Source: Komarekiella delphini-convector SJRDD-AB1
GTDB lineage: Bacteria; Cyanobacteriota; Cyanobacteriia; Cyanobacteriales; Nostocaceae
DNA: 64,000 bases
NCBI RefSeq assembly: GCF_014831675.1
Contig: NZ_VJXY01000013.1
Coordinates: 1 to 64,000, forward strand
Reading direction: 5' to 3'
Shown here piece after piece: positions 36,678 through 46,017 of this stretch. The translations under genes and the position numbers were made by a program. Every line of letters begins with the position of its first letter. Position 1 is the first letter of the stretch. The notes under the pieces were generated by a model. It was not told the origin of the DNA. It saw nothing but the letters and a program-made list of their open reading frames with translations, and searched no databases.

Positions 36678-37514
36678 TTAAGCTGACTTTTCTGCTTTGC
36701 TCTGGCGACGGCGACGCAATTTCAACATCCCAATTGCTCCTACACCCAACATCGCTGCTGCTGTAGATGGTTCTGGTACAGAAGAAGTTAGTATATTGTC
36801 TTTGCCAAAATCCACAACAAAAACTACGTCATTGAAGTCGCGATCTGTAGGACTGATATTACCGCCATCTGTGGAACCTAGTGAACCATACAAATCTTCA
36901 AACCCAATTAGAAGATAACCATTATATTCGTAAGCAACTAAGTGTTCTAATCCATCTGGATTCGCAGCATCAGGAGCACCGTAGACATTGTTAAAACTTC
37001 TGTTTTGATTAGCACCATCTGCGTTCAACCAAAAGTTGATTTGTGTACCACCAGCTATTGTCCCCAGATCAACATAATCACCAACATTCAAGATTCCATC
37101 GTTACTGGGTTTTTCGCACAGATTACCTGTTTTGCAAGAGGCGTCTTCAAAAATTAATCCTTTTTGGGATTGACTACCGTTGATTGCTTGGTAAGCTAAC
37201 TGATTTTTATAGCTAGCACCTTCATTGAGAAACCAAAGGCGAACATTGCTCTCAGATTTCAAAAAAAGCTTAGTGGGGTCTAGTTTATTGAGATTTTGTA
37301 ATGCTATTCCCTCTGGTTGCACCAATTGTTGGAAATTAGGAATCAAAGATTGGAAACCAGATGTATCAGTCGTTGCGCTTTGAACGCCGGAAGTTGTGGC
37401 ATTCCAATTACCCCAGGTAAAGTCAGCCGCACTTGCAGGAGCTATGGCAGAAATTACACTAGTTAAAGTAGCTGCCGCCGCCGCAATGAGTCCAGTCAAG
37501 CCTTTATTATTCAT
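36678..37514 (-). CDS. PEP-CTERM sorted DUF4114-like exported protein
   Basis: An exported protein of about 278 residues. From the chosen ATG the N-terminus MNNKGLTGLIAAAAATL is a signal peptide ending near ASAAD. The C-terminus has the PEP-CTERM sorting signal: VPEPST, a hydrophobic helix (AAAMLGVGAIGMLKL) and a basic tail RRRRQSKAEKSA, the signal read by an exosortase. The segment SPTDRDFNDVVFVVDFG is typical of DUF4114 domains. An in-frame upstream start would add 14 polar residues before the signal peptide and is less likely. No exosortase gene is in the window. Role probably extracellular matrix or surface. Confidence 0.85.
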   Translation of the reverse strand: MNNKGLTGLIAAAAATLTSVISAIAPASAADFTWGNWNATTSGVQSATTDTSGFQSLIPNFQQLVQPEGIALQNLNKLDPTKLFLKSESNVRLWFLNEGASYKNQLAYQAINGSQSQKGLIFEDASCKTGNLCEKPSNDGILNVGDYVDLGTIAGGTQINFWLNADGANQNRSFNNVYGAPDAANPDGLEHLVAYEYNGYLLIGFEDLYGSLGSTDGGNISPTDRDFNDVVFVVDFGKDNILTSSVPEPSTAAAMLGVGAIGMLKLRRRRQSKAEKSA

Positions 37515-38076
37515 GAAAATCCTTGTATTATTCACTTGAGTTATCGAATTGTTCACTTCATTTAACCCATAAATGGGCTTTCAAAAAGTACTCAATTCAG
37601 CCTTTAAGGCTTATTTGCATTGATTGAAGTGAGTTGGGTTGATTCTTTAATTGATAACTCTAAAAATCACTAAATGTCTATATTTGTTAACTGGTTTGGA
37701 ACACTCTTTATATTGTTAAGACTTTGGCTTCTAAAAACCGAGATTATTTCCTATAATGTTCTTTTTTTATAGAATTCAAAAGGATAATTACTGAAAAACC
37801 TTAGTAAGATTACGGGGTTAATTATCTCCAAAAACAAATTATTAATTTATAACTACGTATTTATTCATAGTAAGACTTATTATTATCAACACCATTTATA
37901 CAATGTTTTGCTATGACAGTCCTAAATCCTAATTACATGTGTATTCGATTTTTTTGGCATTACCGTAGAAGTTCAGTTGCATGTTCTAGTCAATCCATTT
38001 TTTTTCTTACCACTCCCCGCTGGCTACTAGAGCCTGTTAACCTCATACTGGGAGTTCAAACCTAGGGAATTATTAT
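37515..38076. other. AT-rich divergent promoter region
   Basis: 562 bases between the PEP-CTERM gene and the HAD phosphatase gene. Near its left end ATGGGCTTTCAAAAAG and GCCTTTAAGGC give small inverted repeats just upstream of the PEP-CTERM start. Nothing else was recognised. Confidence 0.4.
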
Positions 38077-38949
38077 ATGGAGAAAGCATCTACTACTCAT
38101 TTGGCATCCACTGGTAATCAGATTATGGCTGCAAGAGATATCAAACTACTAGTTTTAGATATTGATGGCACAATCGCCGGAAAGTCTAACAATCTAAGCG
38201 AGGCTGTCAAGCAAGCAATTTTTGCAGTACAAGCACAAGGAATTCAAGTGGCGATCGCTACAGGTCGCATGTACTGCTCAGCCTTACGCTTTCACCAAGA
38301 AATTAACTCTGTTCTGCCATTATTAGCCTATCAGGGAGCCTGGATTCAAGATCCAGCCACTCAAAAGATTCATCGCCATTTGGTTGTTTCCAGGGAAATT
38401 GCCCACCAGCTAATCGATTATTTTGAACAGCCTCAGTTGCGATCGCTTTTGTCTGTTCACTTCTATATTAATGATCAGCTATACGTGCGGGAGTTAACAA
38501 GAGAAACCCAAATTTACGCAGAACGTTCCGGTATTAACCCAATTCCTGTAGGTGACTTGCGCCGAGTATTAACTAATGAACCGACAAAAGTTCTGGCTTT
38601 ATGCGATGACACAAATGTAATCAATGAGCTATTGGGTAATTTACGCCGCCAATACACACCAGCTGAACTTTATCTAACAACATCTGTTGCTACCTTCTTT
38701 GAAGCGACTAATGCCTCTGTCAATAAAGGATATGCTGTGCGTTACCTAGCTGAAGAACTGTTGGGATTAGAGAAAGCCAACGTTATGACTATTGGTGATA
38801 ACTTCAATGATTTGGAAATGCTAGAGTATGCTGGCTTTGGTATAGCTATGGGCAATGCACCAGCAAAAGTTCAAGCGATCGCTCAATGGGTAGCTCCTAC
38901 TGTAGAGGAGGACGGAGCCGCAGTGGCAATTGAAAAGTTTTTGCTGTAG
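38077..38949 (+). CDS. Cof-type HAD-IIB sugar-phosphatase-like hydrolase
   Basis: A 290-residue HAD superfamily phosphatase, probably acting on small phosphorylated metabolites. Motif I is LLVLDIDGTIAG (nucleophile Asp near residue 28), motif II is VAIATGRMY, the C2B cap covers about 95-195, and motifs III/IV are VNKGYAVRYLAEEL and IGDNFNDLEMLEYAG. All catalytic residues are present. The first 16 residues lie before the conserved core; an internal ATG at 38125 (MAARDIK) is a serious alternative start since neither ATG has a good ribosome-binding site. Confidence 0.9.
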   Translation: MEKASTTHLASTGNQIMAARDIKLLVLDIDGTIAGKSNNLSEAVKQAIFAVQAQGIQVAIATGRMYCSALRFHQEINSVLPLLAYQGAWIQDPATQKIHRHLVVSREIAHQLIDYFEQPQLRSLLSVHFYINDQLYVRELTRETQIYAERSGINPIPVGDLRRVLTNEPTKVLALCDDTNVINELLGNLRRQYTPAELYLTTSVATFFEATNASVNKGYAVRYLAEELLGLEKANVMTIGDNFNDLEMLEYAGFGIAMGNAPAKVQAIAQWVAPTVEEDGAAVAIEKFLL

Positions 38950-39131
38950 TAAGGGCAGTCTTTTTTACCTACCTTACTTAAAATCAGAAAGGACACCGAC
39001 GACTGGCCGTGTTTCGTCTCGGTGCCCCTGCTGGTTCGCTCCTCACACACCTGCTAATATAGCCGAGGTGATTTATTGAGTCAATAGCTGTTATAAAAGT
39101 TTTTATTTTTACCTCAGAGACATTTAATAAT

Positions 39132-40100
39132 TCATAACTCCAAGGGTGCAAAAACCCCCAGTTTTTCTTCTAGCAAAAACCTTAATACAGACTGAGTGGC
39201 CATAAGCAATCCGAGTCTGGCTTGAGCTAGCTCTAATGAGGTAATTTTCACCTCACCCCAAATGCGGCAATTACACCAAAAGTTTTCAAACGCTCGACTC
39301 AAATTTAGCGCTGCTTTTTGCCATTTTAAATAACTGCTAATATCAGGACACTTTATGCTGTCTACTACTTGTACTAACTCGGCAATTAGACGACGCTCAT
39401 CTGGGTGATGTAGGCGCAGTTTTCCGTCGCAGTTAAGCCAAGGAATGGGGTTGGAAGAAATAAAACTCCAAAAAGCTGGACTAGTATCTGGAACTGGTTC
39501 ATTAAGTTTAATTAACCCTTCTTGGTGAGCTAGCAGTACTAGAGAGCAACAGCGTGCATGAACATATTGAACAGCAAATAAAGAATTGGTGAAATTAGAG
39601 CCCTCTTTTGGAATTAAGTATTTCTCTTCATGTACGACTCTCTCCATCTCCGACTCTCTCCATCTCCCACTTTTCTCATCTCTTCCTGAATACCCAACGA
39701 CGAGACTTTGCAACCAAACAGCTAAGCTAGGGTGAGTCAATTCTAAATGTATCCAGCCGGGGGGAACTATTTGAATGCTAAAAACGTCATCACAGGTCGC
39801 TGATAAATGAGAGGCGATTGCATGGGCAAGCTCCATAGATTTTTGATTCTGAGATTTTGATAATCGCAGAGCCATACCTGAGATATACAAAACTCGCTTA
39901 TCATCTCTATCTTTATATAGAAGACTTTTTTTATGTTCTATGTAATTAACTTTATAATTTTTAGTACAAATACTTAGTGTATTCACTAAGTAACCATACA
40001 ACAACCACTTAATTGCTGTGTATTTGCTAACTAGTAGTCTATGATGCACGTAGTCCTGGGTAAATAACTCCTTACATTGTATTTGTTGGTTTTCTGACAT
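39132..40100 (-). CDS. ArgS-like DALR anticodon-binding protein without catalytic core
   Basis: A 322-residue protein related to arginyl-tRNA synthetase ends only. The C-terminal third (about 175-322) has DALR-domain features: FAVQYVHARCCSLVLLAHQ, DERRLIAELVQVVD, and the ending TQSVLRFLLEEKLGVFAPLEL, which resembles the ArgS terminus. The N-terminal part (about 70-135: MALRLSKSQNQKSMELAHAI, IVPPGWIHLEL) resembles the ArgS N-terminal additional domain. No HIGH or KMSKS motif exists, so it cannot aminoacylate. Similar stand-alone proteins are annotated in other heterocystous cyanobacteria. A tRNA-binding or regulatory role is inference. Confidence 0.75.
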   Translation of the reverse strand: MSENQQIQCKELFTQDYVHHRLLVSKYTAIKWLLYGYLVNTLSICTKNYKVNYIEHKKSLLYKDRDDKRVLYISGMALRLSKSQNQKSMELAHAIASHLSATCDDVFSIQIVPPGWIHLELTHPSLAVWLQSLVVGYSGRDEKSGRWRESEMERVVHEEKYLIPKEGSNFTNSLFAVQYVHARCCSLVLLAHQEGLIKLNEPVPDTSPAFWSFISSNPIPWLNCDGKLRLHHPDERRLIAELVQVVDSIKCPDISSYLKWQKAALNLSRAFENFWCNCRIWGEVKITSLELAQARLGLLMATQSVLRFLLEEKLGVFAPLEL

Positions 40101-40312
40101 CTATCTTGAGATATAAGTTTAATCTAGATGAAGAAAAATGAGAGTACGATAAAATTTGATGAATAATCGATGAATAGTAAGTAAACTTTACTACCATCAT
40201 TGTACAGTAAGAAGTATAACAAAAGAGTGGAGCGCAATTAATTTGCTTTCTACTCTTTGTATGGCTGGCGCTGTTAGGCGTTAAGCCAACCTCGCCAACA
40301 CAAAGACACTCC

Positions 40313-41083
40313 TTGCACCTTTTTATGACGTCTTTGTCTTCAGCCGAACGCTCTTTGTTACCTATGCAATCTCCATCCTCCTTTTCAGAGGCTTCACGGC
40401 CTTTTCTAACTTGGCAACGAATTCTTGATTGGGCTCAAGAACACTATCGCTGCCGCACCTTTAGCAAAGATGAGCGCATTCCAGCTCGACCTGGATTGCT
40501 ATATTTGGTGCAAAGGGGTGCTATCCGTATGGTAGGAACCGCCCAGGTTAGTGCTACTGCCAGTCAGCTAACGTCTCGACGAATCAATAGAACTCCAGAA
40601 GAAGCTTTCTTGGGTTTTGTGGGAGCGGGACAGCCGTTTGAAATTGTTGCCCAGTCACCATTCACACTCCAGGCTTACGCGCATGTTGATCAAACTGCGG
40701 TGCTGTGGATGTACTGGCACGACTTAGACAATTGGCCTCACTTCCGCCGCGAAGTTATGGATGCCTTTAGATATCAGCACCAGCGCAAGCTGCTGTGGCT
40801 GAGTGCCTTGGGGCAACGACGCACAATTGACCGACTCTTAGGATTTCTCACATTGTTGATTGAGGAATATGGAGAGCCGGCAATGAGCGACACTGATCCT
40901 GATGTGATTCGTGGCTATTGTCTGCCTTTTCCCCTCACTCATGCCCAAATTGGTAGCGCGATTGGTTCGACTCGTGTTACCGTCACCCGTTTGATGGGTA
41001 AATTGCGTCAACGCGGCTTAATCCTTACCCAAGGAGATAATCTTATTTGCTTGCCAGCAGAGTCGATTAATAGAGCCAGCTAG
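40313..41083 (+). CDS. Crp/Fnr family transcriptional regulator
   Basis: A 256-residue regulator. A cyclic-nucleotide-binding-like beta-barrel (about 45-150) lacks the classical cAMP phosphate-binding GELAxxxxxxRxA signature, so the ligand is unclear. The C-terminal winged helix (about 165-245) has LTHAQIGSAIGSTRVTVTRLM, the typical Crp/NtcA recognition helix. The spacing resembles cyanobacterial NtcA-like and other Crp-type factors. There is no linked operon: the ArgS-like gene is divergent and the next gene is a PstS relic. An in-frame ATG at 40325 (MTSLSSAERS) is an alternative start. Confidence 0.88.
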   Translation: MHLFMTSLSSAERSLLPMQSPSSFSEASRPFLTWQRILDWAQEHYRCRTFSKDERIPARPGLLYLVQRGAIRMVGTAQVSATASQLTSRRINRTPEEAFLGFVGAGQPFEIVAQSPFTLQAYAHVDQTAVLWMYWHDLDNWPHFRREVMDAFRYQHQRKLLWLSALGQRRTIDRLLGFLTLLIEEYGEPAMSDTDPDVIRGYCLPFPLTHAQIGSAIGSTRVTVTRLMGKLRQRGLILTQGDNLICLPAESINRAS

Positions 41084-41100
41084 AGCACCAATAGCAGGTG

Positions 41101-41900
41101 TCAGCGAATTTTGACAAACCCTGTTTGGGTAATCAGTTCCTGTCCCTGCTCAGTTAGCAGTAAGTTGGCATAGGCAACACCTGCTTGCTGCTCATCTTGA
41201 TCATTCTGTTTGACCACCACGAACAGATTGCGGGTAATCGGGTATTTTCTTAATTGGAAAGCCTCAATGTTCAATTTGTTCCGTTTACCAGGACATTCAG
41301 AAGGGAGGACAAATGGTTCTTGGTAGGGAGCAATTATTGCCCTTGCGTCCGCCCCAAAGGCAAGGGCTTTATTGAACACTGAGGAACTACCTGTGGCGCA
41401 GAAGCGTAGTAAATGCCACTAGGACTACTAGCTAATTTTTGCAAAGCTTGGGTGGTAGTTGAGATAAACTCCACATTAGAGCCAAAAGCTTGACCACTCA
41501 AGATGTCTTGGACAAAAAGTTCGGCCGGCCGTATCGCCATCAGCGACGCGGTCAGAATAAAGTTTGATCAGCATATTGGGGCCCCCACCTGGCTCCAATT
41601 GTTAACAGTTCTCGTACAAATTGACTTTTACTGGTCTATTGTCAGTCCAGGAACATCGAGGCTAGAGTTAACAGCTACCGCTAAACCGTAAATTGCCAGG
41701 AGAATTTGTTTTAGTTTAAATTCTCTTTGCTTGGCACGCGAGGTAACTTATCGTCTGATACTGGTATGCAGGGCTCGGAAAAGGTAATTTGACCGTCGAT
41801 TAGGAATTTTATACCTATATCAGCTTGATCGCCGCTGATAGATTCCACATAAAGCAGCTTAATATAAATGCTTGATAAGTTTTTGCTACTTGCAATTGTA
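41101..41900 (-). pseudogene. Decayed PstS-like phosphate-binding protein gene
   Basis: Minus-strand fragments in different frames together read like a periplasmic substrate-binding protein of the PstS family. From about 41880 the frame gives ESISGDQADIGIKFLIDGQI, then GLAVAVNSSLDVPGLTIDQ followed by a stop and TVNNWSQVG, then FVQDILSGQAFGSNVEF, then GIYYASAPQVVPQC, and finally an ending with NLFVVVKQNDQDEQQAGVAY and TGFVKIR. At least two frameshifts and one in-frame stop separate the pieces, so no full product is made. No signal peptide or transporter partner genes remain. The upstream limit is approximate. Confidence 0.75.
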
Positions 41901-42082
41901 TTTAGACAGGTTTTTTTATTTATTAGAGAATTTTGAAAAATCCTGCTTTAGAAATTAATTTTTGACTTTGAACAGTCAACAGCAATTTAGCGTATATTTC
42001 TCATACTTGCTTACTATTTTATTGATATTGCTTAATTAAGAAAATTACCGCCTAGTATTAGATATTTTAACTGCTTATTGCA

Positions 42083-42690
42083 CTAAGCTTGAAAAAGCTG
42101 GTTGAGATTGTATTGAACGTGGTTGCTGCTGTTGCTGTGCCGTTGTTGTAGCGGTAATACTGTTGGAAGTATCAATGGGTAAGAGAGAGCTTCAAGAACC
42201 TCATAAGCCGACTGAAACTGTTGATTAGCAACAGGTAGAAGCAGCTTATCTAAAATATCAGCCAAGTGAGGTTTGATAGTCCCTTGCATTCGCCATTGCC
42301 ATTGATTGCTGTGAGCATCAGATAGCTTAGTTGGTTCCTGACTTATTAATAAAATAAGAGTAGTGACAGTCAAAGCATATAAATATTACTGCAAAGAGAG
42401 AAAACAAATCAGTAATTTGTTCGTGTTCGAGACCAATCTGTGCTAGGGTTTCTGCCTATTTCAAATATATGTTGTGCTTGTTGCAGTTGAGTGGAGGTTA
42501 AGTTCCCGGTGGTTGGAACTACTTAACCACACATTGATGCATTCCCAGAATTAGGCGATCGCGTGCCAAATGCTCCAAATTCACCTTTTCTCAATAGCTT
42601 AATTGCTACGTAGCGGTCATCTAGCATCAGTAGCATACTACAGTGGTACAGTATTTTTGCTGCGCTGTTTTCAGCGTTGTAACATCACCT
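42083..42690 (-). pseudogene. Internally deleted Ser/Thr protein kinase gene
   Basis: Fragments of a cyanobacterial Hanks-type kinase. Near 42640-42530 the minus strand reads MLLMLDDRYVAIKLLRKGEF followed by GAFG, the glycine-rich loop region of a kinase N-lobe. It is followed by a stop, then TGNLTSTQLQQAQHIFE and a frame-shifted AQIGLEHEQITDLF. After that the sequence jumps to a C-lobe end (PHLADILDKLLLPVANQQFQ, SAYEVLEALSYP). The catalytic HRD and DFG loops are missing, so the middle of the gene has been deleted. The 96-residue open frame at 42083-42373 is only the C-terminal relic. Confidence 0.65.
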
Positions 42691-43261
42691 ATGAGCCGCG
42701 AAATAGTTTTGTGAGCGTGGACAGCGTAGACGAGTACAGTGAAGTTCCATTTTTTTGTCCTTAGTCAGTTGTCAGTTGCAAAAAGTCAAGAGTTTTTTAC
42801 TAATAACTACTGGCTATTGACTACTGAATATCAGTTCATTCAACGGGAGTAACCCACTGATCGTCTTTGACGTCTCACGCCACTTGCACCCCTATCAAGA
42901 AGTAAGCTACGCACAGCACTGACCGTAGGAAAAGTTATGAAGCTACTCCCGAAGTTCTGTTCGCCCACCGTAGCCTTTCTCTACGGTGCGCTGCGCGAAC
43001 AGGAAAGCAAGCTACGCATAGAGTCAATCATAGGAGAAGTTCTGTTCGCCTAGGCGAGTCAAGCGGGCCAGATGCTCTGGTGCGGATGCTACGCATAGCC
43101 TCCTTAAGAGTAGGGGTATTGAGTACGCTATTACCTCCATCCGGTGCATCTTGCGGGAATTTGTAGAAGCTTCTAAAAGGTTCTGTTTGCATTTACGAAG
43201 CAAGCCGACCCTCAGACTTCTCTGTGTAAGTGACTAGCTTCTCTTAATGCCTGACAAAATT
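42691..43261. repeat. Repeat-rich non-coding region upstream of the kinase relic
   Basis: No gene. It contains heptad-like units GTCAGTT (twice) near 42770-42783. Between 42900 and 43090 there are degenerate direct repeats around AAGCTACGCA, a GTAGGAAAAGTT/ATAGGAGAAGTT pair and GTTCTGTTCGCC, with inverted segments (CTACGGTGCGCTGCGCGAAC). A related fragment lies upstream of the phosphohexomutase gene near 56113-56150. This looks like an eroded dispersed repeat cluster. Confidence 0.55.
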
Positions 43262-44272
43262 TTAGACTCCTCCTGAGTTAGGTGTAGCTGCATCTAATGT
43301 AGCTACCACTATATTTTTTTGTGCTAATTTTAACAGATCTTGATTCCATCCAGGATTAGCAAACTGGGGCAAAATTTCCTGACTAAACGCTTCTGCGGCC
43401 TTGGATCTATAGCGATTGGGATTAAATATTAGCCACAGTGTTCGTTTGACAACAACACCTTCAATGGGGGCGCAGTGTAGAACGCCCATTTGTAACTCTT
43501 TAGCGATCGCCGATGTTGAAACAAAGGCAGCTCCTAAACCAGATTGCACAGCATTTTTAATTGCTTCAATGGAATTTAGTTCCATTTCGACTTTAAAACG
43601 TCTTGTATCAATCTCACAGCGTCCTAGCACTTGGTCAATTACCTTGCGAATAGTTGATTGAGAATCTAGAGCGATGAATTGTAATTTATATAGGTCTTCT
43701 TTTTGGATTGTTTCAAGTTTGGCAAAGGGATGAAAGACAGGTAAAATCAGCGCTAGTTCGTCTTCAGCGTAGGGAAGAATTTCCAATGATTCAGTCAGTT
43801 CACCTGGAATCTCTCCACCGATGATGGCTAGATCAACCTGTCCGTTAGCTACGCTCCAAGCAGTTCGCCGGGTAGAGTGGACATGCAATTGCACAGCCAC
43901 ATCTGGATATCTTTGTCGGAACGTCCCAATCATTCTGGGTAAAAGATACGTGCCGGTGGTTTGAGAAGCGCCGACAATCAAAGTACCGCCTTGGAGATTT
44001 TGTAAATCCTCGATCGCGCGGCAGGTTTCTTGACATAGACTGAGGATTTTTTCGCCGTAGCTTAAGAGTAAATGCCCTGCTTCGGTTAATTGTGCACGAC
44101 GTCCCCCACGGTCAAATAGGGGGACATCCAGCTGCCGTTCTAGATTTTGGACTTGCAAGCTCACGGCAGGTTGGGAGACGTAAAGACTATCAGCGGCGCG
44201 CTTGAAGCTGCCTTCTACGGCGATCGCTTTTAGAATACGTAACTGATCTAAAGTGAAAGGAAGGTCAGACAT
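43262..44272 (-). CDS. rbcR: RbcR-type LysR regulator
   Basis: A 336-residue LysR-family factor closely resembling cyanobacterial RbcR and plastid Ycf30, which activate RuBisCO and other CO2-fixation genes. The N-terminal HTH (about 4-65) reads [20 protein letters not shown] and [20 protein letters not shown]. The effector domain starts with [22 protein letters not shown] at 44272 ([11 protein letters not shown]) is chosen over an upstream TTG. It is divergent from the Z-ISO homologue with about 200 bases between starts, a usual arrangement for LysR proteins, so it may also control that gene. Confidence 0.9.
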   Translation of the reverse strand: MSDLPFTLDQLRILKAIAVEGSFKRAADSLYVSQPAVSLQVQNLERQLDVPLFDRGGRRAQLTEAGHLLLSYGEKILSLCQETCRAIEDLQNLQGGTLIVGASQTTGTYLLPRMIGTFRQRYPDVAVQLHVHSTRRTAWSVANGQVDLAIIGGEIPGELTESLEILPYAEDELALILPVFHPFAKLETIQKEDLYKLQFIALDSQSTIRKVIDQVLGRCEIDTRRFKVEMELNSIEAIKNAVQSGLGAAFVSTSAIAKELQMGVLHCAPIEGVVVKRTLWLIFNPNRYRSKAAEAFSQEILPQFANPGWNQDLLKLAQKNIVVATLDAATPNSGGV

Positions 44273-44479
44273 AAGGCTCAACCCACAAACTTTGAAAGGA
44301 GCGGTGGCAACAAATCAAGTTTCACAGCAATAAGCCGAGGCTGATTTATTGCATCTTAAACTTGAAGGCTTTACTCGAAAAAGACAGTAACACAACATCT
44401 TGACTAAAGTCCTCTTTTGAACACTTTGTGGTATCGGTGTACTGAATTAAGTTTTCTTGAAATTACTTTACCTGTGTAT

Positions 44480-45196
44480 ATGATGCTGAATCCTTGGTTA
44501 ACCCCCAGTCATTTTGTCATACTAGGGTTACAATTAGCTTTTGCGATCGCTCACAGTGGGGGCGCTGCTTTGCGCCCTTGGGCAGAAAAATATATTTCAC
44601 CAAGGCTTTATCGCGTTCTCTTTGCATTAATCAGCCTAGCGTTGGCTGTGATATTAATTATTTACTTTTTTAACCATCGCTATGACGGTTTGGTGCTTTG
44701 GCAGGTGCAGGGAGTACCAGGTGTTCGGGAAGTAGTTTGGATGCTATCAGCGATTTCGTTTTTGTTTTTATATCCTGCTACCTTCAATCTACTAGAAATT
44801 GCTGCCATTCAAAAGCCCCAAGTCCATCTCTATGAAACAGGGATTATTCGTATTACCCGTCATCCCCAGATGGTAGGACAAATAATTTGGTGCTTTGCCC
44901 ATACTCTTTGGCTCGGTACTACCTTTACTTTGGTGACATCAATTGGGTTGGTGTTACACCACTTGTTTGGAGTTTGGCATGGGGATCGCCGTTTGAGTTC
45001 CCGCTATGGAGAAGCCTTTGAAATTGTCAAACAACGGACTTCAATTATTCCCTTCCAAGCAATTATTGACGGTCGTCAATCTATCAAATGGCAGGAATTT
45101 CTCCGTCCTGCCTATTTTGGAGTTGCTATTTTTGTGGCTTTACTTTGGTGGTCGCACCCTCTGTTGCTGCAAGCAACTAGTAGGATAGGATGGTAA
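44480..45196 (+). CDS. NnrU/15-cis-zeta-carotene isomerase (Z-ISO) homologue
   Basis: A membrane protein of about 238 residues with six or seven transmembrane helices. The motifs ITRHPQMVGQIIWCFAHTLW, HHLFGVWHGDRRLSSRYGE and IIPFQAIIDGRQ match plant Z-ISO as I recall it, an NnrU-family haem-b protein that isomerises the central cis bond of zeta-carotene in carotenoid synthesis. The conserved His residues that could bind haem are present (RHPQ, FAHT, HHLFG). Start chosen at the double ATG (MMLNPWLTPSHF); an earlier in-frame ATG would add 21 poorly placed residues. In cyanobacteria CrtISO-type enzymes may overlap in function. Confidence 0.82.
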   Translation: MMLNPWLTPSHFVILGLQLAFAIAHSGGAALRPWAEKYISPRLYRVLFALISLALAVILIIYFFNHRYDGLVLWQVQGVPGVREVVWMLSAISFLFLYPATFNLLEIAAIQKPQVHLYETGIIRITRHPQMVGQIIWCFAHTLWLGTTFTLVTSIGLVLHHLFGVWHGDRRLSSRYGEAFEIVKQRTSIIPFQAIIDGRQSIKWQEFLRPAYFGVAIFVALLWWSHPLLLQATSRIGW

Positions 45197-45619
45197 TTTT
45201 AAATGATCCCCGATCCCCAATATAAGCATGAGATAAAAAGTAGATGGACGTTTGAGCTTATCAACTGCTACCGAATCAATGTAGGATGAGTTTAAACATC
45301 TATGAGTGGGAGTGTATTCAGTCGGTTTGAGATTTTATATTGTTAGTTGTTGGTCAGTGGTCTTTCCTGGGGAATAAATGGCAGATCAGTCTACATTTCT
45401 AGGCAGCCACGGCAATCAGGAGTTAGAAATCCAAAAAAGCCAGCGCGACTTTCACGGTGGCTTTTTTGTCAGAGACACGTCAACGCGCTTATTTTTTGCT
45501 TAATTATCTGTGTCTTGCACATCTGTGTCCTGAGAGCATCTATCGGCAGTTACTGGCTTGCCAATCCCTCAGTGCTGATAGCTAGTTTGATATAAAAACC
45601 CTATAATCCAAGAGGCGTC
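45197..45619. other. Intergenic region with terminator hairpin
   Basis: A 423-base gap between the Z-ISO homologue and the thioredoxin gene. It contains the terminator at 45433-45467. An 82-codon open frame through it (45347-45595) runs across the terminator, has no ribosome-binding site and encodes no recognisable protein, so it is not called. Confidence 0.5.
45433..45467. terminator. Bidirectional intrinsic terminator
   Basis: AAAAAAGCCA and TGGCTTTTTT are perfect 10-bp inverted arms with a 15-base loop. It lies 236 bases after the Z-ISO homologue and 150 bases before the thioredoxin gene. Confidence 0.75.
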
Positions 45620-46006
45620 ATGGTGTTGTCGGTTAGTGAGCGGACATTTACTCAAGAAGTTTTAGAATCTCCAATTCCTGTTTTAGTTAACTTTGAAGCA
45701 CCTTGGTGTGGATTGTGTCGTATTATCCAGCCACTATTGTTGCAATTTAAAGCCCAATACGGAGAGGAAATTAAATTAGTTGGGGTTAACGCAGATCAAA
45801 ATTTTAAATTGTCTACTACCTATAAATTAAAATCACTGCCAACTTTACTATTGATTGAAAATGGTATTGTCCGGCATCGCTTGGAAAGTTTTCGTGGTAG
45901 AGAAGATTTACGTTTAGCCTTGGAAGAAATTAAAGTCAGCTACAGCAACAGTCCTAAAAACTACAACAGCTCAAAAACCGCAGATTTGGGATGTCGCTCA
46001 GCATAA
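45620..46006 (+). CDS. Thioredoxin-like protein with CGLC active site
   Basis: A 128-residue thioredoxin-fold protein. The active site is FEAPWCGLCRII (Cys30 and Cys33), with Leu in place of the usual Pro, a change expected to shift redox potential. The cis-Pro loop is LKSLPTLLLIENG, and AAGAGG precedes the ATG. A C-terminal extension of about 25 residues (YSNSPKNYNSSKTADLGCRS) adds another Cys. Length is greater than the 105-110 of typical thioredoxin. It lies upstream of ndhF but is separated from it by a strong terminator. Likely a cytoplasmic disulfide reductase for unknown targets. Confidence 0.88.
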   Translation: MVLSVSERTFTQEVLESPIPVLVNFEAPWCGLCRIIQPLLLQFKAQYGEEIKLVGVNADQNFKLSTTYKLKSLPTLLLIENGIVRHRLESFRGREDLRLALEEIKVSYSNSPKNYNSSKTADLGCRSA

Positions 46007-46017
46007 AGAAAGTTAAC

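Noticed and set aside
38950-39060. GC-rich hairpin-like sequence after the HAD gene as a possible tRNA
   Set aside because: No cloverleaf, no T-arm TTCGA-type sequence in the right place and no CCA end.
45347-45595. 82-codon plus-strand frame before the thioredoxin gene
   Set aside because: It runs across a strong bidirectional terminator, has no ribosome-binding site and encodes no recognisable protein.
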